Numbered from the stretch's first letter, positions 33,177 through 43,486 are shown. The stretch: DNA of 44,603 bases from an uncultured Rhizobiaceae bacterium (GCA_958296345.1 CATQIJ010000011.1:1-44603), one strand, 5' to 3'. The notes: generated by a model not told the origin, from the sequence alone. A program made the numbers and translations.

Positions 33177-33662
33177 ATGAAAAAGCAACTTTTTGCAACT
33201 GCCTTTCTAATTACGGCATCGTTTGCTACATCTCCTGCGCAAGCCGGAGATGCTGCGAAAGGTGAAGCAATCTTCAAGAAATGTATGGCTTGTCATATGG
33301 TTGGTGAAGGCGCAAAAAACAAAGTTGGCCCAATTTTAACTGGGATTGTAGGGAGTAAAGTCGCTAGTGTTGCTGATTATAAATACGGTAAGAGTATTAT
33401 AGCTTTAGGTGAGACAGGTGCTGTTTGGACTGAAGAGGAACTTTCTGAATGGCTTATAAACCCAAAGAAATATTTGCGCGCCAAGCTTGATGACAAAAAA
33501 GCAAAATCAAAAATGTCTTTCAAGTTGAAAAAAGAAGATCAACGCGCTGATGTAATTGCTTATCTTGCAACGTTCTCTCCAAAAGCTGAAGAAGCTGAAG
33601 CTGTAACTGAAGAGCCAGCGGTAGAAGAAACTACAACCGAAGAAACAACGACAACTAACTAA
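33177..33662 (+). CDS. Periplasmic c-type cytochrome
   Basis: A 161-residue class I cytochrome c. The signal peptide ends after about residue 23 (SPAQA). The haem motif CMACH is at residues 36-40, followed by KVGPILTGIVGSKVA; a candidate axial Met is in KSKMSFKL, about residue 110. The fold resembles cytochrome c550/c2. After the haem domain there is an unusual ~30-residue tail rich in Glu and Thr (PKAEEAEAVTEEP ... TTEETTTTN). It probably shuttles electrons in the periplasm. A strong terminator follows. Confidence 0.9.
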   Translation: MKKQLFATAFLITASFATSPAQAGDAAKGEAIFKKCMACHMVGEGAKNKVGPILTGIVGSKVASVADYKYGKSIIALGETGAVWTEEELSEWLINPKKYLRAKLDDKKAKSKMSFKLKKEDQRADVIAYLATFSPKAEEAEAVTEEPAVEETTTEETTTTN

Positions 33663-33684
33663 ATTCCTTTTTCACAGAAGTTAT

Positions 33685-33719
33685 AAGGCCATTCTACTAA
33701 AGAGTGGCCTTTTTTATTT
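33685..33719 (+). terminator. Rho-independent terminator of the cytochrome gene
   Basis: AAGGCCATTCT (33685-33695) pairs with AGAGTGGCCTT (33701-33711; one G:U), then a T-rich tract TTTTATTTT follows. Confidence 0.85.
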
Positions 33720-33791
33720 TATTAAGTTCGCTAGACTGATTATTACGATGATTATTTATGAGCGCTTTGTTGCGTAACTTGGAGTTTAGTA

Positions 33792-34919
33792 ATGCAACCA
33801 CTTGAAGGACTATTAGTTGTTTCAATTGAGCAAGCAGTTGCAGCCCCTTTTTGCTCTGCTCGTTTGGTTCAGGCGGGTGCTAGGGTCATAAAAATAGAAC
33901 GTGAGGAGGGCGATTTCGCGCGCGGATATGATAAAGCTGCAGAAGGGGAAAGCTCTTATTTCACTTGGCTTAATCAAGGGAAAGAATCACTTAGCCTTGA
34001 TTTTAAATCAGACGAGGGTTCTGATCTATTATGGCGAATTTTAAAGAAGGCGGATGTGCTTATTCAAAACCTTTCACCAGGTGCATTGTCTCGTTCAGGG
34101 TTTTCAACATCAAAGCTACATCAACTTAATCCAAAGCTAATTATCTGCAATATCTCTGGGTATGGTATGGAGGGTGATGTTTCAAAAAAACCTGCATATG
34201 ATTTATTAGTACAAGCCGAGAGTGGTATCATTTCTGTCTCTGGTGCTCCAGAAGCGCTTGGACGAATTGGTGTTTCTGTATGTGATATCGGCGCTGGAAT
34301 GACAGCATACAGTGGAATTTTAGAAGCTATCTTAAAACGCGCAATTAATGGTCAAGGGAGCGAGCTTTCAGTTTCTCTTTTTGATGTTGCAGCCGATTGG
34401 ATGGCTGTTCCTTATATACATGCTGAGTATGGCTTCGGATCTCCTCAACCTGTTGGACTTAAACACCCTTCAATTGCTCCATATGGCGCATTTCAATGTT
34501 CGGATGGTCGACTTGTTTTAATTTCTATTCAAAATGAAAGGGAGTGGGAGCGGCTTTGTAAAAAAGCATTGTAATGCGATGAGCTTTTTGAAGATTCAAA
34601 TTATGTGTCGAATAATTTGCGTGTCCAAAATAGAGATAGCTTAGAAGGAGATATTTCTCGCGTGACAATGCAACTTACATACAAAGAACTTCAGTCGAGA
34701 TTGCAGGATGCTAGAATAGCTTACGGTGCATTAAATCAACCTTCTGATCTAAAAGGGCATGATGCCTTTAGAGCAGTTAACTATTTTAACTCCGATGGTA
34801 AAAAACTAGAACTTGCTGCTCATCCAGTAAAGTGGGCTGATTCTAATCAAAACAAATTAGGCCGAGCACCAAAAATTGGTGAACACACAAAGGAAATTAC
34901 TAAAGAGTTTGGAATATAG
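33792..34919 (+). pseudogene. CaiB/BaiF family CoA-transferase, in-frame stop
   Basis: A class III CoA-transferase gene of 376 codons read through. Motifs are LEGLLVVSIEQAVAAPFCSARL, GARVIKIEREEGDFARGYD (with catalytic Asp about residue 165 expected in PAYDLLVQAESG), and LFDVAADWM. The frame stops at TAA 34572-34574, then continues in phase (CDELFEDSNYVSNNLRVQNRDSLEGDI ... HTKEITKEF) to 34919 with the usual C-terminal part. The first fragment lacks the last third. Its acyl substrates would be CoA esters such as those of racemases or carnitine metabolism; nothing nearby fixes this. Single nonsense mutation, so recently inactivated. Confidence 0.8.
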
Positions 34920-35003
34920 TGGAACTAAGTCCATCCAAAGAATACTTGCTCTGCAGGTGTCAATCTATTGAAGCTTTTTAAAAGGTAGCTTCTGGTTCAT
35001 GAT

Positions 35004-35753
35004 TTACTTTGAAGCAAGTATATTGCAAAATCTTTTTCCAGTTTTGTCTTTTTCATACTCTAGCAACATTTCACCAAGCGACATTTCTTTCTTAAGATAA
35101 TCATCCACTATGGTGATTTTTGAAAATCCTAAAGAATTTAAAAAGGATGGAAATTTTTCAGAATTATATCCTGCATTTTCCATCCACGCAGGAGCCCATT
35201 CAACAATCATTTTCAGATTATCGTTTTGTTCAATCAGTTTACGGCATCCTTCAAGCACTGCCACTTCATCACCTTGAACATCACATTTGATAAAGTCTAC
35301 TTTGCCTTTGGAGTTGCCATGCTGTGAGAGAAGGTTATCTATTGTGTCGATTGGTATCGATATCTTTTGAGATTCTTGATTGAATGGATTTGACGCAACG
35401 CCTGAGTTCACGAAATCCTCTGTCATATGAAATTCAGTAACGCCAGACTTGGCACCAACAGCTGCGCCAATAACCGTTACATTACTAAAGTTTTTCAGAT
35501 TATCTTCAAGCTTTGGCAAAATTCCAGGATGAGCTTCTATTGAAAAAAACTTTCCATCATTTTTAACTATTGATGCTGCTAGAACAGAAAAGAAACCAAA
35601 ATTGGCACCAATATCCAAAAATACATCACCTTCTTTTAGATGCTTGGAAATCACACTTAAGGTGGTTGGTTCAAAATCTGTATAAATTTTTTCGTTTGAT
35701 TCAGGTATTTGTATGAAATTATCGTCAATAACTTGAACTTTAGAAAGTTTCAT
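35004..35753 (-). CDS. FkbM family methyltransferase
   Basis: A 249-residue SAM-dependent methyltransferase. The SAM loop VFLDIGANFGFFSVLAA and acidic SIEAHPGIL (about residue 95) are typical of FkbM, as are DFIKCDVQGDEVAVLEG and the preceding IPIDTIDNLL. FkbM members often O-methylate sugars or glycan carriers in surface-polysaccharide loci, which matches the rfb-like genes beside it. It is on the same strand as the wrecked membrane protein, and intact. Confidence 0.88.
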   Translation of the reverse strand: MKLSKVQVIDDNFIQIPESNEKIYTDFEPTTLSVISKHLKEGDVFLDIGANFGFFSVLAASIVKNDGKFFSIEAHPGILPKLEDNLKNFSNVTVIGAAVGAKSGVTEFHMTEDFVNSGVASNPFNQESQKISIPIDTIDNLLSQHGNSKGKVDFIKCDVQGDEVAVLEGCRKLIEQNDNLKMIVEWAPAWMENAGYNSEKFPSFLNSLGFSKITIVDDYLKKEMSLGEMLLEYEKDKTGKRFCNILASK

Positions 35754-35892
35754 TTTTTACTCCAATTTCGAACACCTATTTCGCATATCATCTTCTCAAA
35801 CTATCCTCAATAAGTTTTAAAATGAAATCTGAGTTCCATCATCTCGGTCGAAATCATTTCTATACTTATCTAACAATTTTCAAGAATTGTGC

Positions 35893-37897
35893 TTACTGGG
35901 CAAGTAATGAATCGCATTTTATCAATCGCCCCTTTGACGTTTTAAAAGTGATAACTTCTGAAAACCCTTTCTCCTTAGCAAGCTGACAAAGGCCTACATC
36001 GTCCATATCTATGCTCGATGTATTAGCTAGGTCATAGTCCGGGAAGCCATAGTATGGGGTTATATCACAGTCAGTAGAAAGGGGGGCAAACCACGTAGCA
36101 TGGGTATGGATGTGATTGCTGGTAATGCAAAAGACTGCACCCAACATATTTCGTTTTGCTTCCAAAATTCAGTAAATTGAGGGCTGACATGAGTTATCAA
36201 TTTAACATTTTCACCTGAGCGTGCTGCTTGGATTTGATAATTCATTTTGCCTATCATTGTTTTATTTACGATTGCATTTGATGTGCTTTCTTTTTCGGCG
36301 TCATAATTCGATACGTTCTTTAGAAACGATATTTGGTTGAATAGTTTGTTTGGCACTGCCCAAACATCTTTTTCTACTAATGTGGCAACCGAGAATACTA
36401 CCATTACGGCACATGCTTGCTTGCCAATAGACCAATTTTTGAAGAAAATTATTGGAGCACCAAGAGTGCCAATAAGGGTTAAGCAAATCCACATACCAGG
36501 GTTTGAGAAATAACCTGCAGCACCAGCAGGCAATGCTAAAATCATGCTGCTTGAAATAGCTGCTGTTGCCATAATCCCGAGAGTATAAACAAACATCTTT
36601 AGTTTTGTAGATTGGATAGGCGTTTTGACGACCAATAAGAAAACCAGAGCAAAAAAGATAAGATGAAAAATTGCATCTTCACCCCAATTTTTTACATAAT
36701 GAAACAGTGAAAACCCAAAGGGAGAGTCAGCACTGCTAGCGCTTAAGCTTTCTGGAGAAGTAATGCTGGCAAGGGGCATGATAAAAAGGGACTAATGCAA
36801 TCAAAAATGTCAGCAATACTTTCTTAGCAGAAATGCCGCCATGAAATGTTACCATAAACGCGGCGCCCGTAAAAAACAGCGCCCGTAGAAATTTTTGCGA
36901 GCCCACTTATGAGTACCGATAAAATAGGCAAACGCCGAGTAAAACCGTGTCTGTTTTTGTTGTTGCTTTAAATATCCAAGCGTAAAGCAAGGGTATGGCT
37001 AACATCATAACAATGAGGCTTAGAATGTAAGATTCTGATGCAAAATAAGCTCGATGGCTCAACTTAGCAAAAAAGATTGGCATAGCGAGAAAAAGTATTG
37101 TTCCAGGGATGCTTAAGAGCGGTTCCCAGTGAGCTAGACGGAGTTGTAAAGCAGAAAAAGTTGTTAATGCTAAAAGTAAGGGAACTGCAGTAATATATAT
37201 AGGGCGCATAAACTGAGAGATAATCCAACTTAACCCAAGTAGATAAGCCTCCTATGAGGCGATGGCTTAGAACAAGATAGTTTAAGGGAGTTATTCCATC
37301 CAGACCAGTACTAGCTACATGGGTTTCAGAAATCATATTACTTATAGCGGAATGGAACATTATATCTTGGGCCATTTGACCAACGATAGCTAGCTCCTTT
37401 CCAAAAGGTGTAATATAGCCTCTCGCATAAATAAGCATGGACATTGTTAGCGCAAAAATAAGCAGCCATAAAATGTCCTGTTTTTCTTTAGGCCTATTTA
37501 TAAAACACCAAGATAACCAACATAAAACGCTTAGGATTAGTACATCTAAAAATGAAGAAACCCATTTTTCAGGTAATATTAATGTTGCTAAATAAGGAGA
37601 AAATAAAAGAAATATAAAAGAAAGAAAGGTGCTGCTAATATATATAGCAGAAGCACTATTTTCTTGCCCCTTCATCACGCTTGGCCAGAGAAACGGAGCC
37701 CATAAAAGGCAAAGGCCGTAGCCAAGAATTCTTATATAAGCCTGTAATAATAAAAAGGCTTCTGGCCATGTAGAAAGTGGTAGTCGAGCCGACCATAACA
37801 ACGTTGTAATCATACACATCGCCAAGCTAAAAAATAACGTAATTGTAATTTTAGATTGTAGAGGTTTACTGTTCGTCGAAGTGTGAGTTGTGGTCAA
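35893..37897 (-). pseudogene. Large polytopic membrane protein, multiply frameshifted
   Basis: Four open segments in changing frames form one eroded gene of about 660 codons starting at 37897. Segment one (37897-~37240) has six or more helices and GLDGITPLNYLVLSHRLIGG. Segment two is read from FMRPIYITAVPLLLALTTF. Segment three spans 36779-36060 (NWGEDAIFHLIFFALVFLLV). The last is STDCDITPYYGFPDYDL to 35893. Breaks are near 37245, 36905, 36855, 36785 and in the run of six G at about 36080. Between 36905 and 36785 only short frames (such as LSVLISGLAKISTGAVF and AAFMVTFHGGISAKK) are recognisable. I do not recognise the family; its setting suggests a glycan-related membrane enzyme. Confidence 0.75.
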
Positions 37898-38014
37898 AAT
37901 ACTCTCAAAAATTTTAAGATTGAATTTAAATGGAACATAAGTTATTTTTTAAACTTAAAAAATTACATAATGTAATGAACGTCAAGTCTTTATTCTAGTT
38001 AGAAATATGTTTTC

Positions 38015-39049
38015 ATGAGAGCCCTAGTAACCGGTGGGTGTGGTTTTATCGGTTCAGCACTCTGCCGACATTTAGTCCATAATCCCAGCTTTTCTATTTA
38101 TAATCTTGATGCGCTTACATATGCTGCAAATGTTCAGTCGTTAAAATCTATTGATGGTAAACCCAATTACAATTTTATCGAAGGAAACATTTGCGATAGA
38201 GATTTAGTCAGCCAAATTTTAGAGCAAAATAAAATAGAAGGCATTATTCACTTGGCTGCTGAAAGTCATGTTGACCGGTCAATTGATAGCCCTGATGCTT
38301 CTTTAAAAACTAATATTATGGGTACATATACCTTACTGGAAGCGGCTCGCAGCTATCTTGATAAGGCGACAGAAGTAATTCAAAAGAATTTTACTTTTCT
38401 TCATGTTTCGACCGATGAGGTTTTTGGGGATTTAGAAGAAGAGGATCCTGCTTTTACAGAAACTACAGCATACGCACCCTCATCACCATATTCAGCATCC
38501 AAAGCTTCATCTGATCATTTGGTTAGAGCGTGGGGGCGAACTTTCAATTTGCCAATAAAGATTACGAATTGCAGTAATAATTATGGGCCATATCAATTCC
38601 CTGAAAAATTGATTCCGCTGATGATTATTGAAGCGTTGAATGGCAATGCACTGCCTGTTTATGGCAAGGGCTTGAATATTCGAGATTGGTTGCATGTTGA
38701 TGACCATGTCAAAGCTTTGGAAAGAGTTTTTATCGAAGGAAAACTTGGTCAAACTTATAATATTGGTGGAAATGCTGAACGTAGAAATGTTGATATTGTG
38801 AAAACAATCTGCACGGTGTTGGATAAACTCAAGCCGCGTAGTGATGGGCAGTCGTATAGCAAGCAGATTGCTTTTGTAACAGATAGGTTAGGGCACGATA
38901 AACGGTACGCTATCAATGCTGAAAAAATAGCAACTGAACTAAACTGGCAGCCGAGTTATTCTTTTGAAGATGGACTTCAAGATACCATAAAATGGTATCT
39001 TGAAAACCAACATTGGTGGGAAGCATTTCTTGCGGGAAGAGAAAAATGA
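38015..39049 (+). CDS. rfbB: dTDP-glucose 4,6-dehydratase
   Basis: A 344-residue extended SDR. It has the NAD loop VTGGCGFIGSALCRHL, HLAAESHVDRSID, the catalytic set FLHVSTDEVFGDLEEEDPAF (with Thr, Asp and Glu), YSASKASSDHL (Tyr-Lys), and NCSNNYGPYQFPEKLIPLMI. The enzyme makes dTDP-4-keto-6-deoxyglucose, the precursor of rhamnose and amino-sugar nucleotides for surface glycans. Its TGA overlaps the ATG of rfbA by 3 bases. It is the only intact gene of this three-gene cluster. Confidence 0.95.
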   Translation: MRALVTGGCGFIGSALCRHLVHNPSFSIYNLDALTYAANVQSLKSIDGKPNYNFIEGNICDRDLVSQILEQNKIEGIIHLAAESHVDRSIDSPDASLKTNIMGTYTLLEAARSYLDKATEVIQKNFTFLHVSTDEVFGDLEEEDPAFTETTAYAPSSPYSASKASSDHLVRAWGRTFNLPIKITNCSNNYGPYQFPEKLIPLMIIEALNGNALPVYGKGLNIRDWLHVDDHVKALERVFIEGKLGQTYNIGGNAERRNVDIVKTICTVLDKLKPRSDGQSYSKQIAFVTDRLGHDKRYAINAEKIATELNWQPSYSFEDGLQDTIKWYLENQHWWEAFLAGREK

Positions 39050-39953
39050 ATATTTCTAACAGAGTAGGCGTCATTCTTGCTGGTGGTTTAGGAACACGTT
39101 TGCATCCTTTGACCCTACGACATCAAAACAGTTGCTGCCTGTTTATGACAAGCCGATGATCTATTATTCTCTCAGTACTTTATTACTGGCAGGGATACGT
39201 GAAATCGTATTGATATCTTCGCCGCAAGCACTACCACAGTTCAAGAGCTTGTTTGGTGATGGAAGTAATTGGGGTATTAAATTAAGCTATATTGAGCAGG
39301 CAAACCCTAATGGTATTGCTGAGGCTCTTCTGCTTGCAGAAAATAGCATTGAAGGAAAACCAAGTGTATTGATGCTTGGTGATAATATTTTCTATGGCAA
39401 TGCGCTGACACAGTTTTTGCATCAAGCTGATCGTATTGAGAAAGGTGCAACTGTATTTTCTTATCGAGTTAGTGATCCACAAAGTTACGGAATTGTTGCG
39501 TTGGATAACCAAGGTAAAGCCACATCAATTGAGGAAAAGCCAAAAGAGCCTAAGTCAAATTTAGCGGTTACAGGGTTATATTTTTATGACGAACAAGCTT
39601 TGCAAATTGCTAAGAGAGTAACTCCAAGCGCCCGAGGTGAGTTGGAGATTACAGTTGTAAATCAAGCTTACCTTGAAAAAGGCGATTTACATGTCCAGAC
39701 ACTTTATCGTGGTTTTGCTTGGTTTGATGCAGGAACGATTGATGACTTAATGGGAGCTGCAGATTTTGTTAGGCAGATTGAAAAGCGACAAGGGCAGAAG
39801 ATTTGTTGCCCAGAAGAAATTTGCTTAAATAACGGTTGGATTACGCCTGCTAATTTAGAGCAAAAAATTTCCAAACAAAAGCCAAGTGATTATAATAAGT
39901 ATGTCATAAGTGTAATCAGTGATTATATGGATAAAAATCAGGGTCATAATTAA
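39046..39953 (+). pseudogene. rfbA: Glucose-1-phosphate thymidylyltransferase, one-base frameshift
   Basis: ATG 39046 starts MNISNRVGVILAGGLGTRLHPLT, the nucleotide-binding region of RfbA. The frame then derails at 39115-39116: one base is missing between ACC and ACGACATCAAAACAG, where the family has T-T-S-K-Q-L-L-P. The second frame, QLLPVYDKPMIYYSLSTLLLAGI, carries the rest, including GDNIFYG, EEKPKEPKSN and FAWFDAGTIDDLM, to a TAA at 39951-39953. Read through it is ~302 codons, the normal length. The enzyme makes dTDP-glucose for RfbB. Without repair the start of the pathway is lost unless another rfbA exists. Confidence 0.87.
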
Positions 39954-39956
39954 TCA

Positions 39957-40444
39957 ATGACTACCAACCAACCTAATCTAATTAAGTTCAATGTGCCCAA
40001 TCTTGTTGGAACAGAAATCGAAGCTATTGAGCAAGCACTCGCTAATAATACTCTTCAGGGTGATGGGGTATTTACAAAAAGCTGTCAGGATTGGTTTTCT
40101 AAAAGCTTTCCTGTTCTAGCGCGCTAATGACCCCTTCTTGTATGTTAGCTCTTGAACTTGCAACGCTCATTTCGAATTTTAAAATTGGTGATGAGGTTTT
40201 AGTTCCTGATTTTACATTTGTGACCACAGCACAATCGGTCGCCCTTCGTGGCGCTACTCCAGTATTATGTGATGTTCGTAGTGATACTCTAAATATAGAT
40301 GAAAGCCGCCTTGAGGAGGCACTTACGGCTAAAACGAAGGCAATCATGCCAATTCATTATGCAGGTATTTCAGCTGAAATGGACAGGATCAATAATTTTG
40401 CTAAAGAGCATAATTTACTGGTGATTGAGGATAGGGCTCAATAA
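39957..40444 (+). pseudogene. WecE-like dTDP-sugar aminotransferase, frameshifted and truncated
   Basis: ATG 39957 gives MTTNQPNLIKFNVPNLVGTE and QGDGVFTKSCQDWF, the N-terminus of a WecE/DegT-type sugar aminotransferase. The frame breaks near 40121-40126 and continues as MTPSCMLALELATLISNFKIGDEVLVPDFTFVTTAQ ... HYAGISAEMDRINNFAKEHNLLVIEDRAQ. It then stops at TAA 40442-40444, just where the family continues with the PLP-lysine half. About 160 of ~375 residues remain. The C-terminal 60% is absent from the next 170 bases, so this is a deletion remnant and not just a point lesion. The intact enzyme would transaminate dTDP-4-keto-6-deoxyglucose. Confidence 0.82.
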
Positions 40445-40620
40445 GTATATTTACTCAAGAACTGAATATGACGGTGAATGTCAACTTTAGTTCAATTATT
40501 GGAAGATTCCTTGCAAGTCAAGTTCCGCTGAAATAAGAGTACTACAAATATATTTCTGTGATGTCAGAGTTTTAGAATTCTGCACTAGATTCCCAAATTA
40601 CAAGAACTTTAGAGGTAATG

Positions 40621-43413
40621 ATGAGCTTATATGCAACCTATTTAGACGAAGTTGAAACGCGGAAAATGCAGGGGCTTAATCCTAAGCCGATTGAAGACGG
40701 TACACTTGTTAAAGAGCTTGTTTCTCAAATAAAAGATCTTGGAAATGTTCATCGGAAAGATTCTCTACATTACTTTATTTATAACACATTACCGGGCACA
40801 ACGAGTGCGGCGGAGGTGAAGGCTAAATTTCTTAAAGAAATTATTCTTGATGAAGCAGCAGTTGAAGAAATTTCTCCTACGTTCGCTTTTGAATTGCTAT
40901 CGCACATGAAAGGCGGACCATCTGTTGAGGTTCTGCTTGATCTAGCATTGGGAAATGATGTTGGAATTGCCAAGCAGGCATGTGCTGTTCTTAAAACACA
41001 AGTGTTCCTCTACGAAGCTGATACGGATCGTATTAAAAAATCTTATGCCGATGGTAATGCAAATGCCAAAGACTTACTGGAAAGCTACGCAAATGCTGAG
41101 TTCTTTACTAAGCTGCCAGAGATCGAAGAAGAGATTAAAGTAGTTACTTACATTGCGGCAGAAGGTGATATTTCAACTGATTTATTATCACCTGGCAATC
41201 AGGCACATTCACGATCTGACCGTGAATTGCATGGTAAATGTATGATCACACCTGAAGCGCAGAGCGAAATCCAGGACCTACAAAAGCAGCACCCAGATAA
41301 ACGTGTCATGCTGATCGCGGAAAAAGGGACTATGGGTGTGGGCTCTTCACGTATGTCGGGCGTTAACAATGTGGCTTTGTGGACTGGTAAAAAAGCAAGC
41401 CCATATGTCCCGTTCGTAAATATTGCTCCAGTTGTTGCTGGAACGAATGGAATTTCTCCAATCTTCCTTACTACCGTAGGCGTGACTGGCGGTATCGGTA
41501 TTGATCTGAATAACTGGTCAAAGAAGCTCGATTCAGATGGTAATCCAATTCTGAATAATGATGATAGTCCAATTCTGGAGCAACAATATTCCGTTGATAC
41601 TGGAACTGTTCTTACGATCAACACCAAAGAAGGAATGCTTTATGATGAAGAGGCCAGCCAGCAACTTGTAGATGTATCATCGGCATTCACTCCTCAAAAG
41701 GTTGAATTTATGAAGGCTGGCGGTTCGTACGCGATTGTCTTTGGTAAGAAGCTACAGAATTTTGCTGCACAAACTCTTGGTGTTGAGTTAAAACCTGTAT
41801 TTGCGTCGTCTAGAGAAATTTCTCATGAAGGACAGGGGCTTACTGCTGTTGAAAAAATATTTAATCGGAATGCCGTGGGTGTTGCAGAAGGCAATGTGTT
41901 ACATGCGGGTTCTGATGTAAGAGTAAAAGTGAACATTGTTGGCTCACAGGATACGACTGGTCTTATGACTTCTCAGGAACTTGAAGCCATGGCGGCGACA
42001 GTGATATCGCCAAAGGTCGATGGTGCTTATCAATCTGGTTGTCATACTGCGTCAGTATGGGATTTAAAAGCACAGGCTAACATTCCTAAACTTATGAAGT
42101 TTATGAATAAGTTCGGCCTGATAACCGCACGTGATCCAAAAGATGTTTATCATGCAATGACTGATGTGATTCACAAGGTTCTTAATGATATAACAGTTGA
42201 CGACTGGGCTATTATTATAGGCGGCGACTCACATACCCGAATGTCAAAAGGCGTTGCTTTTGGAGCAGATTCCGGAACTGTTGCTTTAGCACTTGCTACT
42301 GGTGAGGCTACTATGCCAATTCCTGAATCTGTAAAAGTGACATTCAAGGGCGCGATGGCTGAACATATGGATTTCCGTGATGTTGTTCATGCGACGCAAG
42401 CTCAAATGCTGAAGCAGTTCGGAGATAATGTTTTCCAAGGTAGAATAATAGAGGTGCATCTAGGTACTCTATTGGCTGACCAAGCATTTACATTCACAGA
42501 CTGGACTGCAGAAATGAAGGCGAAAGCTTCTATATGTATTTCAGAAGATGAAACACTAATACAATCATTAGAGATTGCTAAAAGCCGAATTCAGATCATG
42601 ATTGATAAAGGCATGGATAATGACATCAATATGCTTCGTGGCTTGATCAAGATTGCAGATACTCGAATTGCAGAAATCCAATCTGGTGAAAAACCAGCAT
42701 TAATGCCGGACGATAATGCAAAATACTTTGAGGAAGTGGTTGTTGACCTTGACGAAATCAGCGAACCAATGATCGCTGATCCAGACGTGAATAATATTGA
42801 CGTTTCAAAACGCTATACTCATGACACGATACGTCCGATTTCTTATTATAATGCAGACAAGAAAGTAGACCTTGGCTTTGTTGGTTCGTGTATGGTGCAT
42901 AAGGGGGATATGAAAATTGTTGCCCAGATGCTGAAGAACCTTGAAAAACAATCTGGTAGCATTGAATTCAAAGCTCCATTGGTTGTTGCAGCTCCAACTT
43001 ACAACATCATTGATGAATTGAAAGAAGAAGGTGACTGGGCCGTATTACAAAAATACTCTGGCTTTGAATTTGACGATATTGACCCAAAAAATGAAGCAAG
43101 AAAAGAATACGAAAACATTCTTTATCTGGAGCGCCCTGGGTGTAACCTGTGTATGGGTAATCAAGAGAAAGCCGAAAAAGGTGATACAGTGCTAGCGACA
43201 TCCACGCGGTTGTTTCAGGGCCGTGTAGTGGAAGACTCAGAAGACAAAAAAGGGGAATCTTTACTAGCTTCCACCCCAGTTGTTGTCTTGTCAGCAATTC
43301 TCGGTCGCACACCTACTCTAGAAGAATACAAAGCGTCTGTGGAAGGAATTGACCTCACGAAGTTTGCTCCTCCACTACAAAAGCCTCAAGGTGCTCGATC
43401 CACTCATTATTGA
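40621..43413 (+). CDS. acnB: Aconitate hydratase B / 2-methylisocitrate dehydratase, long form
   Basis: A 930-residue TCA-cycle enzyme that isomerises citrate and isocitrate, and probably 2-methylisocitrate. I choose ATG 40621 over 40618 because GAGG sits at the better distance. Iron-sulfur ligands are seen as the Cys in GFVGSCMVHKG and the pair in GCNLCMGNQ. Active-site segments GSSRMSGVNN and GGDSHTRMSKGVAFGADSGTVALALATG are present. It is ~65 residues longer than E. coli AcnB. Part of this is a segment at about residues 298-345 (KKLDSDGNPILNNDDSPILEQQ ... GTVLTINTKEG) that I remember from Bacteroidota-type AcnB. Intact. Confidence 0.95.
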   Translation: MSLYATYLDEVETRKMQGLNPKPIEDGTLVKELVSQIKDLGNVHRKDSLHYFIYNTLPGTTSAAEVKAKFLKEIILDEAAVEEISPTFAFELLSHMKGGPSVEVLLDLALGNDVGIAKQACAVLKTQVFLYEADTDRIKKSYADGNANAKDLLESYANAEFFTKLPEIEEEIKVVTYIAAEGDISTDLLSPGNQAHSRSDRELHGKCMITPEAQSEIQDLQKQHPDKRVMLIAEKGTMGVGSSRMSGVNNVALWTGKKASPYVPFVNIAPVVAGTNGISPIFLTTVGVTGGIGIDLNNWSKKLDSDGNPILNNDDSPILEQQYSVDTGTVLTINTKEGMLYDEEASQQLVDVSSAFTPQKVEFMKAGGSYAIVFGKKLQNFAAQTLGVELKPVFASSREISHEGQGLTAVEKIFNRNAVGVAEGNVLHAGSDVRVKVNIVGSQDTTGLMTSQELEAMAATVISPKVDGAYQSGCHTASVWDLKAQANIPKLMKFMNKFGLITARDPKDVYHAMTDVIHKVLNDITVDDWAIIIGGDSHTRMSKGVAFGADSGTVALALATGEATMPIPESVKVTFKGAMAEHMDFRDVVHATQAQMLKQFGDNVFQGRIIEVHLGTLLADQAFTFTDWTAEMKAKASICISEDETLIQSLEIAKSRIQIMIDKGMDNDINMLRGLIKIADTRIAEIQSGEKPALMPDDNAKYFEEVVVDLDEISEPMIADPDVNNIDVSKRYTHDTIRPISYYNADKKVDLGFVGSCMVHKGDMKIVAQMLKNLEKQSGSIEFKAPLVVAAPTYNIIDELKEEGDWAVLQKYSGFEFDDIDPKNEARKEYENILYLERPGCNLCMGNQEKAEKGDTVLATSTRLFQGRVVEDSEDKKGESLLASTPVVVLSAILGRTPTLEEYKASVEGIDLTKFAPPLQKPQGARSTHY

Positions 43414-43455
43414 TCGTAGGGATACATAGCAACTGTATAGTTGATAATATTAGCT

Positions 43456-43486
43456 CATCCGTCACCTTGAAAAAAGGTGTCGGATG
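43456..43486 (+). terminator. Terminator hairpin of acnB
   Basis: CATCCG (43456-43461) and CACCTT (43463-43468) pair with AAGGTG (43474-43479) and CGGATG (43481-43486), with one T-T mismatch and a GAAAA loop. The 3' tract CATTTCGTT is T-rich but imperfect. Confidence 0.7.

Noticed and set aside
925..34574. Reassigned stop codons explaining the in-frame TAA and TGA
   Set aside because: Intact genes in the window end normally at TAA, TGA and TAG with downstream terminators or starts, and frameshifts also occur, so recoding is not needed.
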